Source: Polymyxa betae
Taxonomy: Eukaryota > Endomyxa > Phytomyxea > Plasmodiophorida > Plasmodiophoridae
Length of the DNA stretch: 64,000 bases
NCBI GenBank assembly: GCA_003693705.1
Contig: RBZT01000623.1
Coordinates: forward strand, 1 to 64,000
Direction of reading: 5' to 3'
Shown one piece after another: positions 55,101 to 64,000 of the stretch. Position 1 is the stretch's first letter. Each line of letters begins with the position of its first letter. The position numbers and the translations under genes are program-made. Under the pieces are notes generated by a model. It worked only from the letters and a program-made list of their open reading frames with translations. It had not been told where the DNA came from and made no database searches.

Positions 55101-58100
55101 TTAGTTAAATGATTCGAATAGGTGGACGAGGTCTTGTTGAGATGCAGTTCCATCATCATGATGTCCGGAAGACTGTATGGCTCCATGAGCCAGTGCAATT
55201 TTCTTGTTCTGTAGCTCGAGGATCCTAGTCTCGATTGACTGTGATACAACAAACCGTCTAACCTTAACCGGCTTCGTTTGGCCTAAGGTTGTTGGTGAGA
55301 ACAAATCGGGAGAAATCCAGTTCTTTTCTCACCAATTCTGTGTATGCGATCTATAGCTTGAGCGTCAATAGCAGGATTCCACTATAAATGGATGAATGAC
55401 TTGCTCGTGAATAGTGAATGAAACGCTTACCCAAATGTCAAGCAATATCACGTTAGAGGCTACGACCAAATTTAGACCGACACCACCAACTTTTAAAGAG
55501 CACAGCAGTATTCGATATTCGGAATCAGGTGAAGTGAACTGATTTAAGACTTTTTCTCTGGCACGCTGGCTCAGGCTACCATCCAGTCGAAGGTACCGAT
55601 GATTGTCCTCGGAAAGGGCCTTCTCCACCAAGTCCAACTAAAAGTTCGTAAATAAAACAGATAGCAGAATTTTTTGAAATTACCATAGAAGCCCACTGCG
55701 AAAAGACAACGGTTTTGCTTTCCGGGTCGGCAGAATGCAGTTCTGTAATCTCAGAAAGAAGACGCTTCGTTTTGGAGCTGTGTCGCCAATCCTTGCTAAG
55801 ATCAACCTCAGCAGCTACAAAAACAATCAAAAGGTTGGCCTCTACGTGACTGGAACAATTACCTTTGGTTACAAACCCATTGAGAAGCTGATGCTTTTTT
55901 ATATGATTTCTGCAAATTGGGCAAAGCACGATTCTTTTCTTGGCGAAAAGAAGCGTACTGCATTCACGACACATTCTGAAAATATAGTTCAGCTTCTATC
56001 TCAAAGATGAAGAAACAGAGCCTTACACATGCCCACAATGAGTAAACACCGGATCAACGACATCATCAAGACTAAGTGAATGTAGATGATTTTACAGCTT
56101 GTTACATGATTAACGCTCCTACCAGATAGGACATTCCAAATCGTTGCCAGATTCACCTGACTTTAGTTCCGAAGAGAGATTTTCCATATAAGCCTGCAAC
56201 TAAGTAAGAACTTTCTGCCCGAATGTGATAAAGGTCGAAACCTGTGAAAGGTTAGTTTCGGAGCCAGCGTCGTCGTCTTTGTCTTTAATTTTAGATTTCA
56301 AATTACGTAACAACCTTGAAACGGCATCGGCATATTGTTTAGCACCGCCGTCGGGAGTATATCCCAAGACCTAATCCGAGAGCTAAGAATGGTGTATTTG
56401 CAGTCCAAAAAACGCAGCACTAGCAAGGGATGGCAACAGCACTGACGAAGACGCAAAATCATCTCTAGAACGTTGGTCGTGTTCTTAGAAAATGTTCCTG
56501 ACTCCAAAAGCCCCTAAAACATAATATAGTCATGTACAGCAAAGGAAGCTCTCCTATTGAACATTACGGAAACTTCAGTTCGAGTTTGGTTAAAGAAAGC
56601 ATCATAAAGAGCCCTTTCATCTTCACTTAAAGTAATGTGGACAATCTGCTCGTCGCGTGGTGGCAGGTTTAATAAAGGCTTCCCACTCATATCTTTAGAT
56701 GTCTTGCACCTTCGTAAAAAAAGCGGATGCAGAATCGCTTTCAATCGCTGTAGGGCGATCGGATTGTTCCGTTCATATGGGATTTCAATCTGCGACCTCC
56801 ACCAAGAATATTTGGACCAGGGTTCTTCGCGAAGGAAATGGAACAGACTGAATAGGTCACCTAAGGTTGATGTAAGCCGAGAAGGATGATCAGACGATAA
56901 GTATGAACCTAAATTGTTTTGAATCGGCGTCCCAGTGACAGCAAACCGGGCGCGGGCGTTCAGAGCGAAAACAGCTTTGGCAGTTTGCGTAGATTTGTTC
57001 TTGATGGAATGTGCCTCATCTAAGACGATTCGATCCCAGGTTGATTTAAACAGCACACTTGATTCGGCGTTTCTGAATTCAGATTGCACAGTGCCTATAA
57101 TGTATTAAGCGAATCCACATCGTGTAGAAACCAACTACCGTAGGTCGTTACCAAAACATCGAAATCTGTCGAGCTGAGTTTCCGATCGTTTCCGTAATAA
57201 GTTTCAACGCGAAGGTCTGCACTGAATTACATTTAACTATTCAAATGTGAACGAAACATTACCGGAATGACGTTGCACTTCACAATCCCATTGGGAAAGC
57301 AGCGACATCGGGCACACAACTAATGTTGCTTTGATATAATCGACTTCTTCATCAACTACATAGTCGGGAGTGTCCGATGCCATCAAAGCGATCATTTCGA
57401 CGGTTTTTCCTGAAATTCTGTCAGCAAGAATTCATCCAGTAATCGCAGGCTCGCACCCATTCCCATCTGAAACAGAATCAGTTATAAATCATAGAAAATG
57501 ACAGCGAGCATCGCCTACTTCATCACCAAGGATGCCGCCACAAGATTTCGGTTTGACGTACGGGACATCCAACGAGAATGCAAGAGTCGAGCGGTTCGAG
57601 TAGAAATACTCTTCGCGATCAGGAAACCGGTGCCGTTCCCATTCCGGATCAATTTTGGCGTCTTTATCTGACGGCTTTTCCTCGATTGATTTTTCTCTAC
57701 ATAGCAGCCAGTGAAGGGCCTGCTTTTGGTAAGGCCTCAAAGTGCATTTTAGCTGTGCTGGAGCTTCGGCTTCCGGCAGCTGTTGATGTTCGACATCGAT
57801 AGATTCGTAAAGGGCTTCAAGGTGGAATTTTGCCCTTTCGGTTTCACGATGTGAATTTCTGTATACATTCTCAACAGAAACACCTTCAAGAAGCTGCAGC
57901 AGGTTGAAGAATTGCGATCGTAAATGGGCTTCAGGATCGTATTGCATTTCACCACTAAGATCGTCAATCTTGTTGGTTGTCGACATAAACAGCTTCGGCA
58001 GAACAAATACATGAAGTTCAATTTCCAACGGTGATGATAACGAGATTTTGGCCGGAGCATGCCTAATGACTGCAGAGATTGCAATGTAATGATTGGATAG

Positions 58101-58499
58101 AAGAGGGAGTAATATCTTTGAGACGGCAATATCAAGCTTGCCTATCTCGAGGCGATTCCTGTCGAAATGCCCCAACGGAGGAGGATATTTGCCCTTATAA
58201 GGCAAAGCATTATCAAGCACCAAAAATCGAATCGCCCCATCATCATGCGGCAGCTTGCGCTTCTTCATCTTCGGCACTTCCTTTTTATTCTTTAGAGGGA
58301 ATACCAGCTGAGCCCCAGGCACCACCGATTGCGACGAGAACGACATGGTAATGACACCGCGAGTCTGAAACGATCCCAAACGCTTAGGAAATTCCGCTTC
58401 CGGCTGCGATACAATACCGCCGCCTTGGTCAGGGATCACAGAATCATCATCGTCATCGCTGATACAAATAATCTCTGGGCTGGGCAAATCCGCAATCAT
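55101..58499 (-). CDS. RAD5: Rad5/HLTF-like SNF2 translocase with RING finger
   Basis: A multi-exon gene; several exon borders are resolved and others are approximate. After an acidic start (MIADLPSPEIICISDDDDDS) a HIRAN-like region reads RLEIGKLDIAVSKILLPLLS. The SNF2 part has LRPYQKQALHWLL, Walker A GGILGDEMGMGKTVEMIAL (via a 10-nt microexon at 57466-57457), DEAHSIKNKST and RFAVTGTPIQN. A RING finger is inserted: ECPICLDDVVDPVFTHCGHV, CREC, then LCPICRNHI. The C-terminal helicase half has TVVFSQWASM, RYLRLDGSLSQRAREKVLNQ and CSLKVGGVGLNLVVAS. This order matches Rad5/HLTF, which polyubiquitinates PCNA and remodels stalled forks in DNA damage tolerance. Confidence 0.92.
57457..57466 (-). other. 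10-nt microexon in the Rad5-like Walker A motif
   Basis: The exon ATGGGAATGG (sense) is flanked by introns of about 50 nt. It supplies MGM and the first base of the next Gly, restoring DEMGMGKT. Skipping it would shift the frame. Confidence 0.8.
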
Positions 58500-58662
58500 T
58501 AGTGGATGATCAGCAATGAGAGAATCTGGAAGTCATTGGAGCGGACTGCGACAAAACAGGGCGGCGCGGCCATCCGGTTCGCTTCTGCCCTGTTCGACTT
58601 GTTGGGCTGTGATTTTCATCGTCTTCCAAATGTTTGAGCAGTTCAAACTATAGCCAAGTACG

Positions 58663-59549
58663 ATGGTTTCGTCTGGGGATGTTATTCACATGGTTGAGAA
58701 TGGAGACTGCTCGTTGTTCGAATCGATGTCGCCGAGTGACTTGATAGCATGGAGAGATTCCGGTAAGCGATCTGCGTTATGGTGATATTTTTGCAAAAAG
58801 GAAGCCGGTTTTAATCCATGTTAGGTGGTCTGTGCGTTGTAATCAGATCATGATGATGAAACGTCTGCTTTCGATTGGCGCTGAAGAAAATTATTCCGAT
58901 TCCATCCCGTTAGTGCATCTTGCTTGTCAATACGGGAGCGACGAGTTGCTGCAACTAGCATCATCCAAATTCAACCTATTTTCTGTTGATAATGCTGGCA
59001 ATACAGTTGCCCATTTGTGTTCATTATTGGGACGTTCTAGAGCCCTACAGATCTGCCTAGATTGTGCTTGGAAATTGAACAACCAAGGATATCAGGAAAA
59101 CTCGCTTGTAAACATCTCAAATAAGGTGATTGCTATTCCGATACGTGATTTTGTAGAATTTACCGTCTCTGTAGTCGAAACAAACAGCGATTGATCTGGC
59201 TTTCAACAACGATCGTTTAGATATCGTGAGGTTACTGATAGGGCGATACGGTGCTCATGTCAAGAAAGGCACGTTTACCTACTGCCTCTTGCATTGTCAA
59301 CCGTCAACAATCTCCTACCTAACTTCTCTGAATCTGGGCGGAGGATATCCTGAATCAATGCTAGTAACTAGCGAGCTAGCCCGTCTCGGTGTCCCACCAT
59401 CCAGGCACGTCATCATCAAAGACGCCATCCATGCAGGCTTTGACCATCGCGTAATTCTCGGCCGTGACCTTCGCCTTTGCCTCTCAGCTTTATTCCAAGA
59501 TGTTCCCAACGCCGTGATCAACCTCATTGTCGACTTCGTATACAAGTGA
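58663..59549 (+). CDS. Ankyrin-repeat protein
   Basis: Three exons with introns of 43 and 49 nt give 264 residues. It starts MVSSGDVIHMVENGDCSLFE. Ankyrin units are seen at SVRCNQIMMMKRLLSIGAEE, SIPLVHLACQYGSDELLQLA, NAGNTVAHLCSLLGRSRAL and, across the second intron, KQTAIDLAFNNDRLDIVRLL. The last 90 residues (GTFTYCLLHCQPSTISYLTS onwards) are not repeats and are unrecognised; they end VINLIVDFVYK, reminiscent of short SOCS-like or cullin-adaptor tails but not convincingly so. No membrane segment is visible. Head-to-head with the Rad5-like gene across 163 bp. Confidence 0.78.
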
Positions 59550-59584
59550 CATTCACTATGAGAATGTCACGTTATGTTACCCTC

Positions 59585-59592
59585 TAGGGTTT
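59585..59592 (+). promoter_or_regulatory. TAGGGTTT box between ankyrin gene and next ORF
   Basis: TAGGGTTT followed by CAGGG, preceded by CACGTTATGTTAC, about 77 bp before the open frame starting near 59662, sense to it. Confidence 0.4.
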
Positions 59593-59661
59593 CAGGGTCG
59601 CAACTACTGAGGTAGGGCAGGGCCTCTCTTTGCTCTTTAGAGTATTTATTTCAGTGGCTTT

Positions 59662-60096
59662 TTGGCATTGCTGTCCGAGATCCAATTGCAGGATTCAGAG
59701 GTCGACCCGCTCCGTCAGCCTGTCGCCGCCAACGGCCATCTAACCATTCTCTCGGTCAAAAGCGTCGCCAATTATCTTGGGCAGCCGATCTGTTCGACGC
59801 CGAGAGCGACGCCCAGCGGCACCTGGGGTCTGATGTCGACAGCGAAGCAGTCGAACTGGAATGAATCAGGCGGCAATGGGACCAACCAGGAATCGAAAGA
59901 GAATGCGCTCAATAAGGCGAACAAGTGCCTGGAAGCGACCAAATCGAAGTTCAGTCAGATGACGCAGATGTGGTTCAAAAAGCCCTCCAGCGCCGAGAAC
60001 TCCAAATCCTTCTTTGGATTCAAAGCCAGAAAGCAGTGCGATGTCATTGAAATGGAATCCAGAACTCGAGCGAATTCGGTCGAAGACTCATCTTAA
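59662..60096 (+). CDS. Hypothetical serine/asparagine-rich protein, 5' end unclear
   Basis: An open frame of about 144 codons. It has no ATG near its start (first codon TTG), so the true start may lie in an upstream exon or the frame may begin after the acceptor-like ATTTCAG near 59653. The product is polar and basic, with VAANGHLTILSVKSVANYLG, FSQMTQMWFKKPSSAENSKS and FFGFKARKQCDVIEME. I do not recognise it. Base composition and codon use resemble neighbouring genes, which supports it being coding. Confidence 0.45.
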   Translation: MALLSEIQLQDSEVDPLRQPVAANGHLTILSVKSVANYLGQPICSTPRATPSGTWGLMSTAKQSNWNESGGNGTNQESKENALNKANKCLEATKSKFSQMTQMWFKKPSSAENSKSFFGFKARKQCDVIEMESRTRANSVEDSS

Positions 60097-60505
60097 GCTA
60101 TGGGAGTCAAAGAACTGCTTTATCAATATCATTCACTGTATAAAATTCACACCACTTATCAGATAATTGTTGTGAATTGCTTATTTAAAATAGATGTTTG
60201 TTGTAAACAAAACAACCGTCCGATGGAAACACAACCTTGAATGTATGATTATGCGATGTCCATTACTGAGGCAGCTCACATCAATGAAAAAATCTCTTAA
60301 ATTATTCTATGTAGCGTCATACGATCGTTCCAAAGATTCTTCATCCAAGTCCTCCTCTGGGCGCCATTATCGCGAATTTCGGAGAATTCGCTCTGTACTG
60401 AGCCGCCTTGAATGAAGGTCGTGCTGTCAGCAGCCACCACGGCCCCTAGCCAAATAGTATCGAGGCGTTCTTGAGAGGACGACATCTTCCCGGGGGGCTC
60501 CAGTA
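60097..60505. other. Intergenic, no gene seen
   Basis: About 410 bp of AT-rich sequence upstream of the J-domain gene; no recognisable frame or repeated motif. Confidence 0.4.
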
Positions 60506-61413
60506 ATGGAGGCTGATGATCAGATGATGATTGATTCCAGCGACGTCGAAGATCAGCCGCCCCAGAAAAGAGCCAAATTCTTTCATATCTTTTCAATGAG
60601 GAAGCGGTATGAACGGGATGTATCTGAGGCTGAACATTCTGATTTGAAAAGAGGTATGTTGATAAAAACATAACTAATGGATTTACTAACCATTATTCGA
60701 AGCGAAGAAGTCGATGCCGATTCATGACCGGCCCGAGTTCTTCCATACAGACGTTGTCTCGAAACGAAGAAAAATACATGCAGATTTAAATCTGCATCCC
60801 AAACCCAAACATCGAAATCTCCATCGCAGTCTGCCTCTTCGGAATTCGGGACGCCAACACTCGAAACCGCCCAACATTGATGATGGTTATCAATCCTCAT
60901 TGCAGGAAGACATTCCAGCGAAGGCGCCTTCCGATATTAGCCAGTCTAACGATAGGGAAGATGCAGGCGCAAAGCTGGTGGCGGATGATGAGATGCAAAA
61001 ACGATATGAACGAAGAAAAGCAGCTGATGAGGCGTCGCTTAAACAGCGTGTGGATGATCGCTTAAGACAGCATCGGAACGAGGAAGACAGCAGAGGGCGG
61101 CTCGCGGATTTGAAATTGGAAGTTCAGGTACAATCTGCAATTGTGTTTTAATCAGCGATTTGCTGACTGTATTACCTAGTCACGAGTTCATGAAGAGATC
61201 AGCCGTCGGGCTGCCGGGAAATCTCCCGTCCAGCTGTTGATGGAATTCTGTGGAATCAGAAGTAGCGCTGACTCGCGAGATTCTTTGAAAAAGGCGTATC
61301 GACGTGCACTAGCGCAGGTTCATCCAGACAGGATGCAGCAGAAGCCTCTGGAACAGGTTGTCGAAGCCGAAGAGATATACAAGTTGCTCCAGCCCATATA
61401 CTGTGAATTATAA
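60506..61413 (+). CDS. Protein with C-terminal J-domain
   Basis: Three exons with introns of 49 nt (branch-like TACTAAC) and 52 nt give 268 residues. The N-terminal 190 residues are charged and probably disordered (DVEDQPPQKRAKFFHIFSMR, then a KRRK-type basic patch), followed by a coiled segment (MQKRYERRKAADEASLKQRV). The J-domain is at the end: LLMEFCGIRSSADSRDSLKK, AYRRALAQVHPDRMQQKPLE, VVEAEEIYKLLQPIY. The HPD motif that stimulates Hsp70 ATPase is present. A terminal J-domain after a coiled region is seen in auxilin-type and nuclear plant proteins; no clathrin-binding motif is evident. The basic patches suggest nuclear location, by inference. Confidence 0.82.
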
Positions 61414-61566
61414 CCATGTTTAATCGATTGTTTCCATTTCTCGCAATGGTTAATACAGTCTAATGCACTTTGAAACAAGTCGAAATGCATGTGAGCACTA
61501 TTCACTAAATAATTAACTGTGATATGTATTGGCTCCATGATTCAGTATTAGTATAGACTCCTAGAA

Positions 61567-63557
61567 TCAGGTAGTTGGACTTGGGTCGGCAACGGGACTC
61601 GGTTGTTGGCCTCGCGTCGCCCGAAATCTCTGAACCGCAGGAACGAATACATTGTTTCCGGTGATGTTACGTCCTATTGTTCTGGACATAAATGCATATG
61701 TAATTATGGAGATAAATACAAGGAGCAATTCCCTGAAACAATCTATTAGTCAAAGCAAATAGCACGAGAAAAGAAGCAGACCAGTGGAGTTCTAGAAACA
61801 CAGATACATTGTCAGAATTCTGCTGCCGTAAATCAAAAGACAATATCACACCGCCTTGCAGAACAGCAACTAACACAAAGTTTAGCTGAATCACGTTAGG
61901 GACAACAATCCCCACCTAGGACAGTTCCACGATTGTACAACGCGATAGATAAGATTTGACGGTCCTCAAGGTGCGACGGCAAAGAGAACTCATTTTGCAC
62001 CTCCCAGAACAAAGGAGAGTCTAGATGGTACGTCCTTTCTAAGAAAACGAAGTTCCCAAACTAATCTGAATATCAGAACCAACAAGGACGATGCACAGTA
62101 GCCACAAACATTATCTGACAAAGCAATCACTTCGCCTAATTCATCTAAAGCGATATGCGTAAACTGAATCTTCGACTCTAAATTGATAATCTTGATGGCG
62201 TTCGATTCCAGCGAGGAATCGATCGACATCACGAAAGGCGTCGAGCTGAGGCAGATCATCTTTGAAGAAGACTCTGCAAAAATCGTCATCGCGATATTCC
62301 AATACGACGAAAGTTAATGACATACCGGCAATAAAATTGGCGGTTGGGTAAATATTCGGCAATGTGACTGAAGTGTCTCTGGAGGCAAATGGCTTGGTCG
62401 AGAAAATCTCGTTCAAAATCCAACTGCCATCCTGGAAATCGTACAGCTTCGTAGAATACTGCTGATGTTGTGAATTCGCCAAGAAGCTCGAGACAATAAT
62501 GCGATTGGCCCCAGCAGATGAAATAGCAGGCACCGAATCGATCGACATCACACGCGATTCAATGCTCCTCGCGGTGGCGTTCGGGCCTGAACATATGTCA
62601 GAAAAAAGCCCATCACTTCCACAAAACTGGCATGCCTTCATGAATAGGCGGCATACTTCCATCAACGACAACGCCGAGATCGTCGATATCAACAGACGAA
62701 AACAGATGCTTGTCGTCGGCCAGGGAGAAAACGAGCTGGTTGCCGTGCGTTAGCGTTAAGGCCAGCACAGATCCAAAGCGAGGAGCAAGCATGGATTTCT
62801 GACCAACGATGCTCCAATTGTCGTCGAATTCCAGCAACGACAGCGTCCTAAATGGTTCGCCGAACGCTTTCAACGAAACAGCAATACGGCGTCTTAGAAA
62901 ATCATAGGCAATCCTCTCGATGTGACCTTCTTGATCGATCTCTGTAACCAGCTACACAAAAATTAAATGATGGCAAAACGTTGCTAAATGAAGTCTGACC
63001 TGCCAATCATCAAAGAGAATTCTGGGCGAAAGATTGCTATTGAATCGAGTTCTTTTCTTGAACAGCTCGGTCGTAGAACGGGTCCAGATAGCGATCGAGC
63101 ATCGGTGAGGTTCGCCGTCCGTCGACAGTTTCTTAGAAGCGACTAATAGCCCGGTATTGGAGTCATCAAGAGGAAGAATTTTAACAATGGAACTCGAATT
63201 CAGGGCTGACAGTTGTAAAGGCGTTGTCGTATATAGCGACGTTGGGGTCTCAGAAGATTCATTTGAATTGACAGCGCCTAGTTTCGAGGCCAGAATTGAT
63301 GCCAGAGGCGCGCTGGCGAAGACGTTCTCTCGACCTTCTTTCCAAGACGTTGATCGAGGCGTAAATTTTTCGGAAACCAGCTGCGATATCGCTAACGGGA
63401 CGCCATAACGTCGTGACCCGGTCTCATACGAGTCGAGATCATCCAGCATCATCAGCAACAGCACGATACCGCAAACAAACCCGAGACCGGCCAGGCCCCA
63501 GCGGAACCGGGGACCAGCGCCTGTCCCCAAAGCGGCCATAAAACCGATAGGGATCAT
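61567..63557 (-). CDS. Unknown membrane protein with large central domain
   Basis: I do not recognise this family. ATG 63557 starts MIPIGFMAALGTGAGPRFRW, and a hydrophobic anchor (GLAGLGFVCGIVLLLMML) lies at about residues 20-40, so the bulk should be lumenal or extracellular. The next 350-400 residues are beta-rich and built of short hydrophobic strands (SIVKILPLDDSNTGLLVASK, RCSIAIWTRST, TLSLLEFDDNWSIVGQKSML), which looks like a beta-propeller. C-terminal spans follow: SSLLVLIFRLVWEL, IQLNFVLVAVLQGGVILSF and ELLLVFISIITYAFM, the last restored by a 49-nt intron. The tail ends PSPVADPSPTT. Total is roughly 560-600 residues; some introns are unresolved. Topology recalls ER-membrane-complex or glycosylation subunits, but without sequence support. 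Confidence 0.6.
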
Positions 63558-64000
63558 CTGGAGACGACTTTAAGCAATGACAATGTCGTGATGTGAGAGA
63601 TCATTCACACACAGCGAATTAGACAGGGACGCAGCTTTTCCTGAAAATAGCGATTAGACTTTTCCCCACTGCAGCAAATACAACAAAAAAGCTTCCACAT
63701 GAGATGTAAATGCAGGAGCGCTTGAGTTTCTAACTTTTGTGCGCACAAATTTGTGCGTGACACTCCAATACAGTATTGGTATTCGCCACTCTAAAATTGG
63801 AGTAACCTGCAGGCTACCACTCTAAAATGGTGTAGCATAGCACTCTAAAGCAGGGTAGATCCCGCTCTGAAATCAGCGGACCCTGACACTCTAAACTGGG
63901 GCGATTTGCTCCTATCCCGTTCTTTGTTTTGGCGAGCTGTGAGCACCAAAATTGGATAGATCATATTTGATCATGTTTAGCTACAACAGTCTCAGCCTTT
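63558..64000. other. Non-coding region with palindrome and hairpin repeat array
   Basis: Upstream of the gene starting at 63557. A 14-bp perfect palindrome (TTTGTGCGCACAAA, 63736-63749) is followed by a half copy and then by the repeat array described separately. No coding frame. Confidence 0.6.
63761..63910. repeat. Six degenerate CACTCTAAA repeats, each able to fold as a hairpin
   Basis: Units start near 63761, 63787, 63818, 63841, 63863 and 63887, spaced 22-31 bp. Each begins CACTC or CGCTC, mostly followed by TAAA or TGAAA. Several units place that core in the loop of a short stem: CCAATACAGTATTGG; ACTC..GAGT; GCTACCA..TGGTGTAGC; CCGCT..AGCGG. The stems differ in sequence but keep pairing. 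Confidence 0.65.

Overview
The window is nuclear DNA of a compact-genome unicellular eukaryote. Genes lie on both strands a few hundred bases apart. Most are cut by many very short introns: wherever I could reconstruct a full coding frame the introns measure 43-60 nt with GT..AG ends, plus one GC..AG case. The standard code fits. The translation factor gene is EFL (elongation factor-like protein) rather than canonical EF-1alpha. EFL is scattered among cercozoans/rhizarians, dinoflagellates, haptophytes, chytrids, choanoflagellates and ichthyosporeans. I lean to a protist such as a rhizarian, with low confidence.

Layout, left to right. 1-3.5 kb: a small unknown gene and a MITE-like element with Stowaway-style ends. 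3.5-10.4 kb: an Sds3/BRMS1-type corepressor subunit, a divergent pair of ribosome-biogenesis genes (AATF/Bfr2 and bystin/Enp1), and a three-domain ALKBH8 tRNA wobble-modification enzyme. 11-14.8 kb: a Rho-family GTPase, a decayed metallophosphoesterase, a TFIIB/BRF-like factor and a membrane protein. 14.8-21.2 kb: a cytosolic Skp1-type GlcNAc-transferase, a DEG10-like protease, a small membrane protein and LSM14/Scd6. 22.7-34.2 kb: two very large, tandemly duplicated receptor-like proteins (signal peptide, LamG-like region, cysteine-rich GCC2/GCC3-type repeats, multi-pass C-terminus). 34.9-38.5 kb: a MYND-finger protein and a membrane-anchored cyclic nucleotide phosphodiesterase. 38.9-43.2 kb: EFL, a divergent ornithine-carbamoyltransferase-like protein, TXNDC9 and a small secreted protein. 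43.5-48.8 kb: an ABCA-type half transporter converging on a NAD kinase. 49.6-54.9 kb: class IV aminotransferase, hyccin, an unknown protein, Oxa1 and ribosomal protein uL14. 55.1-63.6 kb: a Rad5/HLTF-like helicase-ubiquitin ligase, an ankyrin protein, an unknown ORF, a C-terminal J-domain protein and an unknown membrane protein. The last 250 bp hold an array of short hairpin repeats.

The content is mostly housekeeping: ribosome biogenesis, translation, tRNA modification, mRNA control, mitochondrial import and proteolysis, NAD(P) metabolism, and signalling (Rho, cyclic nucleotides, PI4K scaffold). Two patterns cut across genes. TAGGGTTT boxes recur in sense orientation about 60-120 bp upstream of several start codons. 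Microexons of 10-23 nt occur in three genes, two of them encoding a P-loop. Splice models were derived by hand from reading frame, splice dinucleotides and family conservation; no alignment or search was run.
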